Part shown: positions 36,411 to 45,900 of the stretch, one piece after another
Layout: each line of letters opens with the position of its first letter
Position numbering within the stretch: the stretch's first letter is position 1
Origin: Endomicrobium sp.
GTDB taxonomy: Bacteria > Elusimicrobiota > Endomicrobiia > Endomicrobiales > Endomicrobiaceae
Assembly (NCBI GenBank): GCA_031290575.1
Contig: JAITNH010000006.1
Coordinates: 1-64,000, forward strand
Length of the DNA: 64,000 nt
Reading direction: 5' to 3'
Made by a program: the position numbers and the translations under genes
Notes under the pieces: model-generated
Seen by the model: only the letters and a program-made list of their open reading frames with translations
Told to the model about the DNA's origin: nothing
Databases searched by the model: none

Positions 36411-37067
36411 TTATAAGTTTTTTTTTATTTCTTCTGCCCATGAACGACGTATATACAAAGGTTGTATATTTTTATAGTTTGTGGTTTTAGCTTGATATGC
36501 TAATGTTGCTAACGTTTGAGCTTTGGGCATGTGCATGGTGTACGGTAATGATACACTCTGTTTGCCAAGGCCTTTAGTTAACTTCTTTCTGTAAATCATT
36601 GTAGCATTTCCTATAACAAGTATTTTGTTTTTATGTTTTTTGAGATCTTTTATAAATAAATCTATATTTTTTATAATTATTTTTTCGTTTTCTTTAATAT
36701 AGATTTCATTTCTTAAGGCGTCAATTGCTGCAACTATTTTAATTCCTTTTATTTTAACAAATGACTTTTCTAAAATCGATAAACTATCTATGGCTACAAC
36801 TGGTTTGTTTAATATTTGTGCAAATGTTTTTATTGCACTTATCGCTAGCCTTATTCCTGTAAAACTTCCTGGCCCTATTGATACAGCAAATCTATCCATA
36901 TTCTCGAAAGTATATCCGCTGTCTTTTAACAATCTTTCGACTGCTGGAATAATCATTTCTGAATGCGTAAATTTTTGTTCGTAATAGAATGCTGCAACTG
37001 TTTTCTCATCTTCATTTAAAGCTGTACTAAATGTTTTTCCTGAAGTTTCTATTGCTAAAATTTTCAT
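36411..37067 (-). CDS. tsaB: tRNA threonylcarbamoyladenosine biosynthesis protein TsaB
   Basis: The 218-residue protein of the ASKHA fold begins ILAIETSGKTFSTAL and has the TsaB-typical FAVSIGPGSFTGIRLAISAIKTFAQ segment near residue 60. The first 20 of those residues are the diagnostic part. With TsaD and TsaE it makes the t6A37 modification on ANN-decoding tRNAs. It is the last gene of the thiL-tsaE-tsaB unit and overlaps tsaE by 41 bp. Confidence 0.93.
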   Translation of the reverse strand: MKILAIETSGKTFSTALNEDEKTVAAFYYEQKFTHSEMIIPAVERLLKDSGYTFENMDRFAVSIGPGSFTGIRLAISAIKTFAQILNKPVVAIDSLSILEKSFVKIKGIKIVAAIDALRNEIYIKENEKIIIKNIDLFIKDLKKHKNKILVIGNATMIYRKKLTKGLGKQSVSLPYTMHMPKAQTLATLAYQAKTTNYKNIQPLYIRRSWAEEIKKNL

Positions 37068-37524
37068 TTTTTTTTATTTTAATTCTTCTTTTTTGGCCAA
37101 TAGTTTCAATTTCAATATTCCAATTATTATAGTTCTCAAATCCTGATAGCCTATTTGCCCATTCAATAAGAGAAATATTATTGCTATAAAGATAGTCTTC
37201 AAGTGCCATTTCCCATATGTTTAAAGAGTCAAGTCTATACAGGTCCATATGAAAAAGTTTTAAATTATTTGCATCATACTCGTTTACAAGCATAAAACTT
37301 GAACTTCTTGCAAATCCTTTGTTGCCAAAAGCTTTAACAACTCCTTGTACGAAGGTTGTTTTGCCACTTCCTAAATCACCATTTAAAAAAACAATATCAC
37401 CACTTTTTAATACAGTTGCAAAATTCTTGCCCAAACTTCTGGTTTCTTCAGGGGTCTTAGTAAGGAAAATCTTTTTTTTAAAAATGTTTGTATCCAGAAT
37501 ATTTAATTTTTTGTTCTTTGCCAT
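37027..37524 (-). CDS. tsaE: tRNA threonylcarbamoyladenosine biosynthesis ATPase TsaE
   Basis: A small P-loop ATPase of 165 residues. FLNGDLGSGKTTFVQGV near residue 46 is Walker A, KTPEETRSLGKNFA near 24 is the family N-terminal motif and LFHMDLYRLDS near 93 is the Walker B-side motif. It works with TsaB and TsaD in t6A synthesis. It overlaps thiL by 47 bp at its start and tsaB by 41 bp at its end; no strong ribosome site is seen, so coupling is likely. Confidence 0.93.
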   Translation of the reverse strand: MAKNKKLNILDTNIFKKKIFLTKTPEETRSLGKNFATVLKSGDIVFLNGDLGSGKTTFVQGVVKAFGNKGFARSSSFMLVNEYDANNLKLFHMDLYRLDSLNIWEMALEDYLYSNNISLIEWANRLSGFENYNNWNIEIETIGQKRRIKIKKNENFSNRNFRKNI

Positions 37525-38473
37525 TGTAAAAGTATTTTACTATTTTTGACGAGTTTATTTTTCCTATGTACGAAACCTGAGGTACTATTTTTTTTATAAG
37601 TTTAGTTTTTGCTTCGGGTACCGTGAAAACAAGCTCATAGTCCTCTGCTCCAAACAATGCAAAATGTAGCTGTTTTTTATCTTCTTTAAAAACTTTTTTG
37701 AGATTTGATGAAACAGGTATTTTATCCAGATAGATGCTTGCACCTTTTGCTGAATCCTTTGTAAGCAAATCAATGGAAATATATAAACCGTCAGATGCAT
37801 CTGTCAAAGAAGTTGCATGTTTAGATACTTGCCATGATTCTTTAAGTCTTGCTTTTGGATTATTTTGTTTTGAAATTAAAAAACGTTCATCTTTACTATA
37901 TTTATGTTTCGGACCATATTTGTATAGAAGATAAATCCCAGCACCAGCATTACCAAAAGTATTTGTTACACCTATAAAGTCACCATTTTTCGCACCACTT
38001 CTTTTGATTATTTTATTTTGTCCTATTCCAACAACTGTAATAGAAATTATAATTTTATCAGATTTTACGGTATCGCCACCGGCTACTACTATTCCATATT
38101 TATTGCAACCCCTTTTTAAGCCATTAAAGAAACCTCTAACAAATATTTCAGATGTTATTGGAGGAACACCTAGTCCTATAAATACATATTTTGGTTTTAT
38201 ATCGCCACCCATTGCTGCTATATCACTTACACTTACTTCAATAGCTTTTACTCCTATTTCTTGTGGAGATGTCCATTCTTTTTTAAAATGCACATCCTCA
38301 ATCAACATGTCTTTTGTTATACATATATTTTTACCACCTAACTTAAAGCAAAAGCTATCATCACCCATACCAACAATAACATCTTTATCGTTTTTTGTTG
38401 AATATATAAATTGATTTTTTATTATATCTATCAGTCCGAACTCACCAATTGATATTAGATTCCTATTTTTCAT
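37478..38473 (-). CDS. thiL: Thiamine-monophosphate kinase
   Basis: The 331-residue PurM-like kinase has VGMGDDSFCFKLGGK near residue 34, DMLIEDVHFKKEWTSPQEIG near 55, VSDIAAMGGDIK near 82, VVAGGDTVKSDKI near 130 and LTDASDGLYISIDLL near 215. These are ThiL motifs. It phosphorylates thiamine monophosphate to the pyrophosphate, needed here by the pyruvate:ferredoxin oxidoreductase. No other thiamine gene is seen in the window. It heads the thiL-tsaE-tsaB unit. Confidence 0.94.
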   Translation of the reverse strand: MKNRNLISIGEFGLIDIIKNQFIYSTKNDKDVIVGMGDDSFCFKLGGKNICITKDMLIEDVHFKKEWTSPQEIGVKAIEVSVSDIAAMGGDIKPKYVFIGLGVPPITSEIFVRGFFNGLKRGCNKYGIVVAGGDTVKSDKIIISITVVGIGQNKIIKRSGAKNGDFIGVTNTFGNAGAGIYLLYKYGPKHKYSKDERFLISKQNNPKARLKESWQVSKHATSLTDASDGLYISIDLLTKDSAKGASIYLDKIPVSSNLKKVFKEDKKQLHFALFGAEDYELVFTVPEAKTKLIKKIVPQVSYIGKINSSKIVKYFYNGKEQKIKYSGYKHF

Positions 38474-38830
38474 TCTTTTAAAATTATATCAATTTTATCA
38501 GAACAAAAGCTATTTACAAATTCTATAAGAAAAATATTTTTTAAAAAAACTATGCAATATGTTTTATTATTCATCTCGTTAAATTATTTTATGATGTTTG
38601 TAATGTTTTATATGACACAATGAAACATGAGTACTTGTCTTTAAGAATTTATTTTTCATAAATTAAAAATGACATTACAGTTATAGATTCTAGCAAATAA
38701 AAAATATCTTCAACTTTAATAAATTTTAATGTTTATGTTATATAATGCAAATTATATTTTCTTGATAGTTATTAAGGCAAGATGTTAAATAATTGAAAGA
38801 AAATAAGATTTTATATATAATACGTGCAAC
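38474..38830. other. Divergent spacer thiL / nadK
   Basis: No gene is visible in this 357-bp AT-rich stretch. It holds the nadK promoter (38793-38821). A TATAAT also lies on the minus strand about 12 nt before the thiL start, without a convincing -35 element. Confidence 0.55.
38793..38821 (+). promoter_or_regulatory. Sigma-70 promoter for nadK, predicting a leaderless mRNA
   Basis: TTGAAA (38793-38798), a 17-nt spacer and TATAAT (38816-38821). A start 6-8 nt downstream would fall at 38828-38829, only 2-3 nt before the nadK ATG at 38831. No Shine-Dalgarno sequence precedes that ATG. Confidence 0.7.
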
Positions 38831-39658
38831 ATGTGTATGAGTTATAGTGCAGGTGTTATTTATAATAAATCAAAAGCAAATGCAAAAAAGCTTGCGTTTG
38901 AAATTGCAGCTCTGCTTGAGCAGAGCTGCTGTAGGGTTTTTATAAGTGATTCTATGTCTGCAAAACCAAGGAAAGTTGATTTTGTTTTATCAATTGGTGG
39001 TGATGGGACAATGCTTAAAGTTATAAGAATGTTTTCTCCATTATCTGTTTCTATAAAGGGTATAAATCTTGGATCTCTTGGTTTTTTAACAGATACTGAT
39101 GTAGGTGAAGTTTTTGTACTTATAAAAAATATTTTATCTTCGGGATTTGAGATTGAAAAAAGAATCTTATTGTCTGCAGAGTTTAAATATCAAGGTAAAA
39201 AATTAAGAGCAATAGCAGTAAATGATTGCGTAGTTCGTTCTTTGTCTGGTGGTAAACTTATTACTGTTGATGTTGAGATGGATAAGGGGATTAAGGCAGA
39301 ATACAAGTGTGATGGAATGATTATAGCAACTCCTACTGGATCAACGGCATATTCTCTTGCTGCTTATGGCCCTATAGTTTATCCAAACTTGCATGTTTTT
39401 ATTCTTACTCCTATTTCTCCGCATACGTTGACACAAAGACCTATGATATTATCTGATAAAAACACTATTTCTTTTGTTGCAAAAAGCAAATATAGTAATG
39501 GAAAGATTATGATATCTATAGATGGACAGGAAAATTATACTCTTCCAAATGAAACAATAATAAAATTTTCACTTTATAAAAAACCACTTAAACTTATAAA
39601 AAATTGTAGTAAGTCATATTTTGAAACTTTAAAGACAAAACTTTATTGGGGTGTTTAA
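38831..39658 (+). CDS. nadK: NAD kinase
   Basis: The 275-residue protein has the catalytic LSIGGDGTMLKVIRMF near residue 55, GINLGSLGFLTD near 77 and CDGMIIATPTGSTAYSLAA near 158. The last is the NAD-binding segment typical of NadK. It makes NADP from NAD and ATP. No ribosome site is found, and the promoter position suggests translation from the very 5' end. A second ATG two codons downstream is possible. A GC-rich 10-bp hairpin lies within the first 35 codons. Confidence 0.94.
   Translation: MCMSYSAGVIYNKSKANAKKLAFEIAALLEQSCCRVFISDSMSAKPRKVDFVLSIGGDGTMLKVIRMFSPLSVSIKGINLGSLGFLTDTDVGEVFVLIKNILSSGFEIEKRILLSAEFKYQGKKLRAIAVNDCVVRSLSGGKLITVDVEMDKGIKAEYKCDGMIIATPTGSTAYSLAAYGPIVYPNLHVFILTPISPHTLTQRPMILSDKNTISFVAKSKYSNGKIMISIDGQENYTLPNETIIKFSLYKKPLKLIKNCSKSYFETLKTKLYWGV
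38906..38929. repeat. Inverted repeat with 10-bp GC-rich arms inside nadK
   Basis: GCAGCTCTGC (38906-38915), loop TTGA, then GCAGAGCTGC (38920-38929). It encodes AALLEQSCC. Its composition is much richer in G+C than the surroundings. Confidence 0.88.
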
Positions 39659-40102
39659 TAGTTGACTGGCATTTTTATAAAATTATGCTTTAAAATGAAT
39701 ATTTAAATGTTTAATACTTTCTAATACGTTGAATGGTGTTAAACAGCTGAAACTTGATGTAGATGGGTGGGTGTGAAGGAGAGTTCATTGTTATAAATTT
39801 ACTATGCTAAAATTTGACAAGAATAAATGTTTATTTATTAACCTTTAAGTAAAACATGTATGCTATTTAGATATTTGAATGTTTTGGTTATATTTTGAAA
39901 TTGATATAATTCTTTAAACATTGATATTACTAGTGTATGAATATTAATATTAAATGTATGTTGGTTGTTGTTTTTGTTTATGGAGTTCAATAAATCCGAA
40001 ATTATTTTTTTTGGAAATTTAAGCATATTATAGTAAATGTGAATAAGTCTAAAACACCTACATTAGTAGCAATAAGAAAGAATTGTATACAGTGTCGTTA
40101 TT
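39659..40102. other. Convergent spacer nadK / addB
   Basis: About 440 bp without a supported gene. A 62-codon minus-strand frame at 39838-40026 is Asn/Ile/Lys-rich, lacks a ribosome site and looks like a chance frame. No clear terminator for either neighbour was found. Confidence 0.55.
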
Positions 40103-42919
40103 TTATCTACATATATAAAAATATTTGCAAACCTTGCAATTGATTCTATCGTTTTCTTCATTAAATTCAAAATACCCCTCTGAGGTTATCTCATCAAGTA
40201 GGATTTTAAGTATTTCAATGCATTTTTCATATATCTCCTTTTCTTTAGGAAACTGAACAATCTTTGCAGTTTTTATACTATAGATTCCGCATTCTATGAC
40301 ATTAAAACCTGTTTCTTTTTCAAATATATATTTATATAATGGCAGTTGCAAGGAGCTTAGTACTTTTTTTATATTATGTCTACTCAAATTATTAGTTAAT
40401 AAATCAAAATATTTTTTCTTAATAATATCATTATTTGTTTCGTTGGTTTTATAGTCAAATATCATGTAGTTTTTACTATCAGTATCTATTCTATCTATTC
40501 TATCTATTCTAGAGTCTAAATTATAAATTTCACCAGATCCTGTTTTGATATTTGAAGCGTATTTTTTTTCACAAGCATAGATATTTTTGTATGTTCTTTG
40601 TTTCTCATAATATAGAATGTTTTTCATTTTATATATTAAAATTTCTTTAATCATAAAAGAATCTTCTCTAAATTGAAAACATGTAGAACTATCAAAACTT
40701 TTCTTAAGTTTTTTTAAATAATCTTTTTCAAATTCTAAGGATTGAAGTTTTTTAATATCAAGCTTTTCATATAATGCATTTTTCAAAAAACTATGTATAA
40801 AATTTCCTATATCTTTATTTGAAATTTCTTGCCCTATTTCTGTATTTTCACTAAGTGATAAAACGTACATAAAGTAAAATTTTAATTTACAATTTAAATA
40901 GGTATCTATTTTGTCATATGTGTATGATATATTTTTAAGGTATTCGCGAATTTCTTTTGTTTTTTTATATTTCTGTTTGAATGAGTTTTTTATTGAAAAC
41001 TTAGGTAAAACAAATTTATTTATTTTTACAGCATTAATATTTTTGCTACTTAATTGTTTATTCCAGATAATAGATTCTATAAATCTGCTTCTTTCGTCTT
41101 TATCATTATCAGGATAAATAAGATTTAAATTTTTAGCACTTGCAATAAGCTTATTAAAGTGGTACTGTTGTATCTCGCATTCTTTTTTTACTATTTTAAT
41201 GCCTAAGGCATACATTATGTCTTTGGGTATAAGTGGATAGTCTTTTTTTATTGTTGGAATTGTTGAATCTTTCATACCAACAACAAAAACATTTTCAAAT
41301 GAAGGGTTTGCAGATTCTATTGACTCTAGGATCTGCAAACCCTTCAGAGGAAATCCTGATAATGCAATTCTTTTATTTTTAATAAGTTTTTTTAGAATAT
41401 TAAATATTGCTTTATTATTAAATTTTTCTTTTGACAATTCACCAAATTTTAGTTCTTTTGATAAAGATAATAAAATTTCCATTGCTTCAATGTTAAGCGG
41501 ATAAGTATCAATAACGCTTATAGAGTATATATTATCTAAGAGCTTAGATAATAAAATAGATAAACAAGAGAAACTTTCAATATTTTCCCAAGATATGAAG
41601 AATTTTTTAAAGATTTCATTTAATGTTTTTATGATTTTTTCGTAAGAAATGTATCCTAGGGTCTGTGTTATAGTAAGCTTCATTTCATTGATAAGTTTTT
41701 TATTGTTAATGATTTCATCAAATGAAATAAACATCTTGCCATTTAAATAACTTTTTGAATCTCGATACAAAGCATTTTCAATTTTATGAACAATTGTTTT
41801 TGATATTAAATTTTCACCAAAAAATTTCATTTTTTTCAAAAGCGGATTAGTCAAAATCTTTATAACATCTTTAGAATAATAATATTTACCTTTTCTTGAA
41901 AGTTGAGAGTCAATAACTGTATTAAACAATGAAAAAATTGTAGTTTTTTCAGCAGGATATCCTGCTGAAATATTATAGTTATCAGTGATTATAGAAATTT
42001 CAGATATTACAGATTTCAACATTTTTGAATCAGGGACAATAACAACTGTTTTATTCAAATTGGCCTTATCGTATGTTCTAATAAGATTTTTAAGTAGAGC
42101 TCCTTGGGATTGATCATCAAAAGAAGAATAGACATTTAATTTATATTCGTTTTTCTTGTTTTTTATTTCAGGAGAAGATTCTCCAAATGCGGAATATAAA
42201 TTTTCTAAAATTTCATACTCTTTTGGATTGCCATGAATAAATACAGTAAGTTTTCCAATATTGTAAAGTTTTTTAAAAATTTCCAGTTCAGTGTTGTGAA
42301 GATAGAATGGAGTTATAAGTATTATCTCATCAAAATATTCTGCAAACATCTCAACTTTCATAAGCGCTACTTTTAAGAAACTGTATCCTTTAGTGATTTT
42401 TAGTGATTTTTCTAAATTATTATGGAAAATTCTTCTTATTTTAAAAATGTTTTCTAGTAGATTCTTTATATCTTGAGGAATATCATAACCTATTTCTGCA
42501 TTTAACTTTATGTCTTTAAGTTTATCTTCAAAGATGTTTTCTAAATCAAGTTGTTCAATAAATGATAAAATTTCAAAAGACCACTCCATGAAAGATGCAA
42601 AAGAAAGACATCCATTTAAAAGCCCAGGTACATTATTTTTGATAATTTTAAATATTATGAATGCTGCTTCAATATCTGAAATTTTTATGAATTCTGTTTT
42701 CTCAAAAATAATATTTTCAATGAATTCATTATTCGTAAAAAAATCTGGAGAAAAAAAGGCTCTGCCTTTTTTTTGAGCAAGCTCATTTTTAAGAAATAAA
42801 AACACCCTTCGCTCATTACTGCTTATCAATGCAACTTTTTTATTCAATTTAAGGATGTAATCAGCAATGAAGCAGATTATGTTTTCATATATATCGACAT
42901 TTATTATCTTTCCAGGCAT
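40103..42919 (-). CDS. addB: AddB-like helicase-nuclease subunit with Fe-S nuclease domain
   Basis: This 938-residue protein partners the adjacent AddA. The C-terminal PD-(D/E)XK nuclease shows SRIDRIDRIDTDS then YMIFDYKTNE near residue 790. A four-cysteine cluster in AddB fashion comes from YLNCKLKFYFMY near 660 and the final NCKVCKYFYICR. The N-terminal part is an inactivated helicase fold. The segment GFPLKGLQILESIESANPSFENVFVVGM matches AddB proteins (first 20 residues diagnostic). The complex resects double-strand breaks for RecA. The ATG at 42919 shares a base with the addA stop (TAATG) and has AAGGA upstream. The gene holds at least four perfect inverted repeats and a triple 9-bp repeat. 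Confidence 0.85.
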   Translation of the reverse strand: MPGKIINVDIYENIICFIADYILKLNKKVALISSNERRVFLFLKNELAQKKGRAFFSPDFFTNNEFIENIIFEKTEFIKISDIEAAFIIFKIIKNNVPGLLNGCLSFASFMEWSFEILSFIEQLDLENIFEDKLKDIKLNAEIGYDIPQDIKNLLENIFKIRRIFHNNLEKSLKITKGYSFLKVALMKVEMFAEYFDEIILITPFYLHNTELEIFKKLYNIGKLTVFIHGNPKEYEILENLYSAFGESSPEIKNKKNEYKLNVYSSFDDQSQGALLKNLIRTYDKANLNKTVVIVPDSKMLKSVISEISIITDNYNISAGYPAEKTTIFSLFNTVIDSQLSRKGKYYYSKDVIKILTNPLLKKMKFFGENLISKTIVHKIENALYRDSKSYLNGKMFISFDEIINNKKLINEMKLTITQTLGYISYEKIIKTLNEIFKKFFISWENIESFSCLSILLSKLLDNIYSISVIDTYPLNIEAMEILLSLSKELKFGELSKEKFNNKAIFNILKKLIKNKRIALSGFPLKGLQILESIESANPSFENVFVVGMKDSTIPTIKKDYPLIPKDIMYALGIKIVKKECEIQQYHFNKLIASAKNLNLIYPDNDKDERSRFIESIIWNKQLSSKNINAVKINKFVLPKFSIKNSFKQKYKKTKEIREYLKNISYTYDKIDTYLNCKLKFYFMYVLSLSENTEIGQEISNKDIGNFIHSFLKNALYEKLDIKKLQSLEFEKDYLKKLKKSFDSSTCFQFREDSFMIKEILIYKMKNILYYEKQRTYKNIYACEKKYASNIKTGSGEIYNLDSRIDRIDRIDTDSKNYMIFDYKTNETNNDIIKKKYFDLLTNNLSRHNIKKVLSSLQLPLYKYIFEKETGFNVIECGIYSIKTAKIVQFPKEKEIYEKCIEILKILLDEITSEGYFEFNEENDRINCKVCKYFYICR
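40483..40509 (-). repeat. Three tandem 9-bp units in the addB nuclease motif
   Basis: TATCTATTC occurs three times in a row on the plus strand, encoding RID-RID-RID on the minus strand. The family motif normally reads IDRID, so one extra unit appears to have been added next to the nuclease aspartate. Confidence 0.85.
41300..41346. repeat. Inverted repeat with 16-bp perfect arms inside addB
   Basis: TGAAGGGTTTGCAGAT (41300-41315) and its exact reverse complement (41331-41346) flank a 15-nt loop. It encodes KGLQILESIESANPSF, which aligns with AddB proteins without a gap. Confidence 0.93.
41530..41553. repeat. Inverted repeat with 11-bp arms inside addB
   Basis: TATTATCTAAG (41530-41540), AG, then CTTAGATAATA (41543-41553). 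The total length of 24 bp equals that of the palindrome at 41947-41970. Confidence 0.85.
41947..41970. repeat. 24-bp perfect palindrome inside addB
   Basis: TTTCAGCAGGAT followed directly by ATCCTGCTGAAA, with no loop. It encodes ISAGYPAEKT on the minus strand. The mixed composition makes a chance origin unlikely. Confidence 0.92.
42751..42773. repeat. Inverted repeat with 10-bp arms inside addB
   Basis: AAAAAAAGGC, TCT, GCCTTTTTTT on the plus strand. It looks like an intrinsic terminator in either direction but lies about 50 codons into addB. It is weaker evidence than the other repeats because of its A/T runs. Confidence 0.7.
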
Positions 42920-45900
42920 TATAATATCCTTAAACAACTCGTTTGTTCAATATCTATAATATAAGTTGATATTTTTTTGTATGGATAAATTTCTGATATA
43001 AAAATAGCGTAATTTTTAAGCTGATTTTTGATTTTTATTTTATCATAGTTCGAACTTTTAAAATCCAATATTATAATTTTTTCATTATCTATTATTAGTT
43101 TGTCTATTCTAAAAGATTCTCCTAAGCTGTTTATTATTTCTTTTTCATTGTAAATTTTATTTTCATTATATAAAAACATTCTTAAAACTTTTTTACAAGT
43201 GAATAGTTTTTCAAGTTTTTTACCTATAAATGAAACATCATTAGTGTAAAATTTCTTTTTTGTAATATTTGTAATATTATAAATAGTATGTTTTATATTT
43301 GTATCTTTTAATGATATTATTTTTGATAATGCAAAATGTAGAATTGTTCCTTTTATTTTTCTGTCATTTGTATCAATTTTTGTTTTTTTTCTACTCGTGA
43401 AATATTTATGTATATCTTTATAATTACTATCAAAATTATCTAAAACGAAATTATTATTTACAACGTTGTTTAAATTATATTTCTGTTTAGTGCCAGAAAT
43501 AAGATTTTTATTAAGAAATAATGTAATGGCTTCATTGTTTGAATGATCTGATTTTTGAGGAACTATGGCATATAATTCATATTTTGCTCTTGTCATTGAG
43601 ACATAGAGTATATTTAGTTCTGATAGTAATTCTCTTAATTTGCTATTATCATATATTTCTTTTGCTTTTCTTGAGAATTTCGCAATATTTTTTGATATGT
43701 TTAGTAATTTTATTTTTTCTTCTGAATCATCAAAATATGGATTTTCGCTTGTTGTTTTTGAAAATTTAAGAAAAGGAATTATTACAACTGGGAACTGAAG
43801 ACCTTTAGATTTATGTATTGTCATAACTTTTATACCATTTCCAAAAACCTTTTTAATATGTAAAGAGTCATTTTCATCTTTTAACCTATTAAAATGTTCC
43901 AAGAAATTTTTAAGTCCTGAATCCTGAATTTCAAATTCTTTTATAAGTTCAAGAAAACACATTATAAACACTTTGCTGTCATGAAAATTACTCGTAATCT
44001 TAAATTTTTCAAGCACCACTAACGTTAACTCATAGACAGGCATAAACTCTGCTTTTATAAAAAAAGATTCAAAACACTCGCTCCATAAATCTTTATATTT
44101 ATCGCTAAAAATTTTGCAAAGAGATCCAGATTTATTATTATTTTTATAAATAAATATAAATTTTTCTAATTCACTGTTTTTTATGCCTGAAGTTTTACTA
44201 AAAATATCTCCAATAATAAAAGAAGCAAAGGATAAAGTATCTATTGGTGAATTAATAAATCTAAGAAATGATATGATCTGTTTTATAATGTTATTATTTT
44301 TTATATTTAAAATTTGCGAGGATTCTATTTCAATAGCGCCTTCTAAAAGCCATGAGCTTACTGTAACTATTTCGTTATTGGTCCTACATAAAACAGCTAT
44401 ATTTTGTGCACTAAATCTTTTAAGAATCTGAAAAACGAAATTCATAAATTTTTGTTTTACTTCTTCAATCTCGTTTTTACATATTTTATTTATTATATTT
44501 ATTTCAACATAACCATAATTGTGTTCTTTTATTGATTCTTGTTTTGAATAGATATAAGCTTCAACAAACTTTGAAAAATCACAGTTAATATTTTTATTTT
44601 CATAGACTTTATTTAAAAAATTTTCTATATTTTCTTTTGAAAAAATGTTATTGTTAAAATCTACTATATATTTGCCACTTCTGAAGTTTTGTTTGAGATA
44701 TTGCCTATTAGTGTTTGCCGATAGGAATTCATTTGGTGCTTCATCAAAAAGCTCAGGTCTTCCATCTCTAAAAGCGTAAATAGCCTGTTTTACATCTCCA
44801 ACATAAAAAAATGTTCCGTCATTAGCAAGACTTTCTTCCAAAAATTTTTTAAGACCTGTCCATTGAACAATGCTGGTATCTTGAAATTCATCAATTAAAA
44901 AATGTTTATATTTTTCTGATAACCTATAATATACAGAAGGTATGCTAGTGTTATTTTTATTAAAAAAGTCAACTATTTTTTTATTTATTTCATTTAAAAA
45001 TATAATACCGTTTCTGTTTGATTGTTCATTAAACTCAGCCATAACTTTTAAATATATTTCTGAATAAATATTGTAATAATTTTCTATATAAAAATCACAT
45101 AAAGATTGAATTTCAGTATTTATTTCACACCAAAGATCATTTGCCATAATACTGATCTCAGTGTCTTTTTTATATTTAAGAAATTCGCACGCGAAAGTTG
45201 TGGGAATGTTCATTGAAAGAAAAAGCTTGATACCTCCATTCAAAACTGTTTTTATAGCCCTACTGTAATGATAACTAATTTTAAGTTTTGGCAAAAATGT
45301 TGAAAATTTATTTAATTTATCTATAATTATTTTAGCTCTCATAACTAATTCATATCTAAAATCAAACTGTTTACTTACAAAAACATTTTTTCCTGTGTTA
45401 GCAGATTTCTTAAATATTTTTTCAATTTCATTATATATATTATTTATAGGAAACCAATTTAAATCTTTGATTAAATATTGATACAAATATCGTGATGTTA
45501 TTTTTTTCAATCTTTCAGATGTTTGTGCTTTTTTTAAAAATGTTTCTAGAGAAAATAATAAAATATCAGAATAATCATGTTTTATAATAAAATTTGGTGA
45601 AATATTCATGTTGATTGCGCAAGATTTTAGAACATGATTTTTAAAACTATCTATGGTGCTTATATTGAAATTATCGTAATATTTGAAAATTTCCTCTAGA
45701 ATAAAAGCACTCTTTTTAGATATTTTGTCTTTAGTAAGTTTTAAATTATTAAAAATCTCTCCAGTATCCAAATGCAATGCAGCTATCTTAAGATAATTTA
45801 TGACTCTATATTTCATTTCAACTGCTGCTTTATTTGTAAAGGTTACGGCTATTATATTTTTTATGCATACACTATCATCATTGCTAAGTAAAAGATAAAG

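Noticed and set aside
39838-40026. 62-codon minus-strand frame between nadK and addB
   Set aside because: It is Asn/Ile/Lys-rich as expected of random AT-rich sequence, with no ribosome site and no family.
42751-42773. Intrinsic terminator (AAAAAAAGGC TCT GCCTTTTTTT)
   Set aside because: It lies well inside the addB reading frame, so a terminator there would abolish most of the gene; kept only as a repeat.
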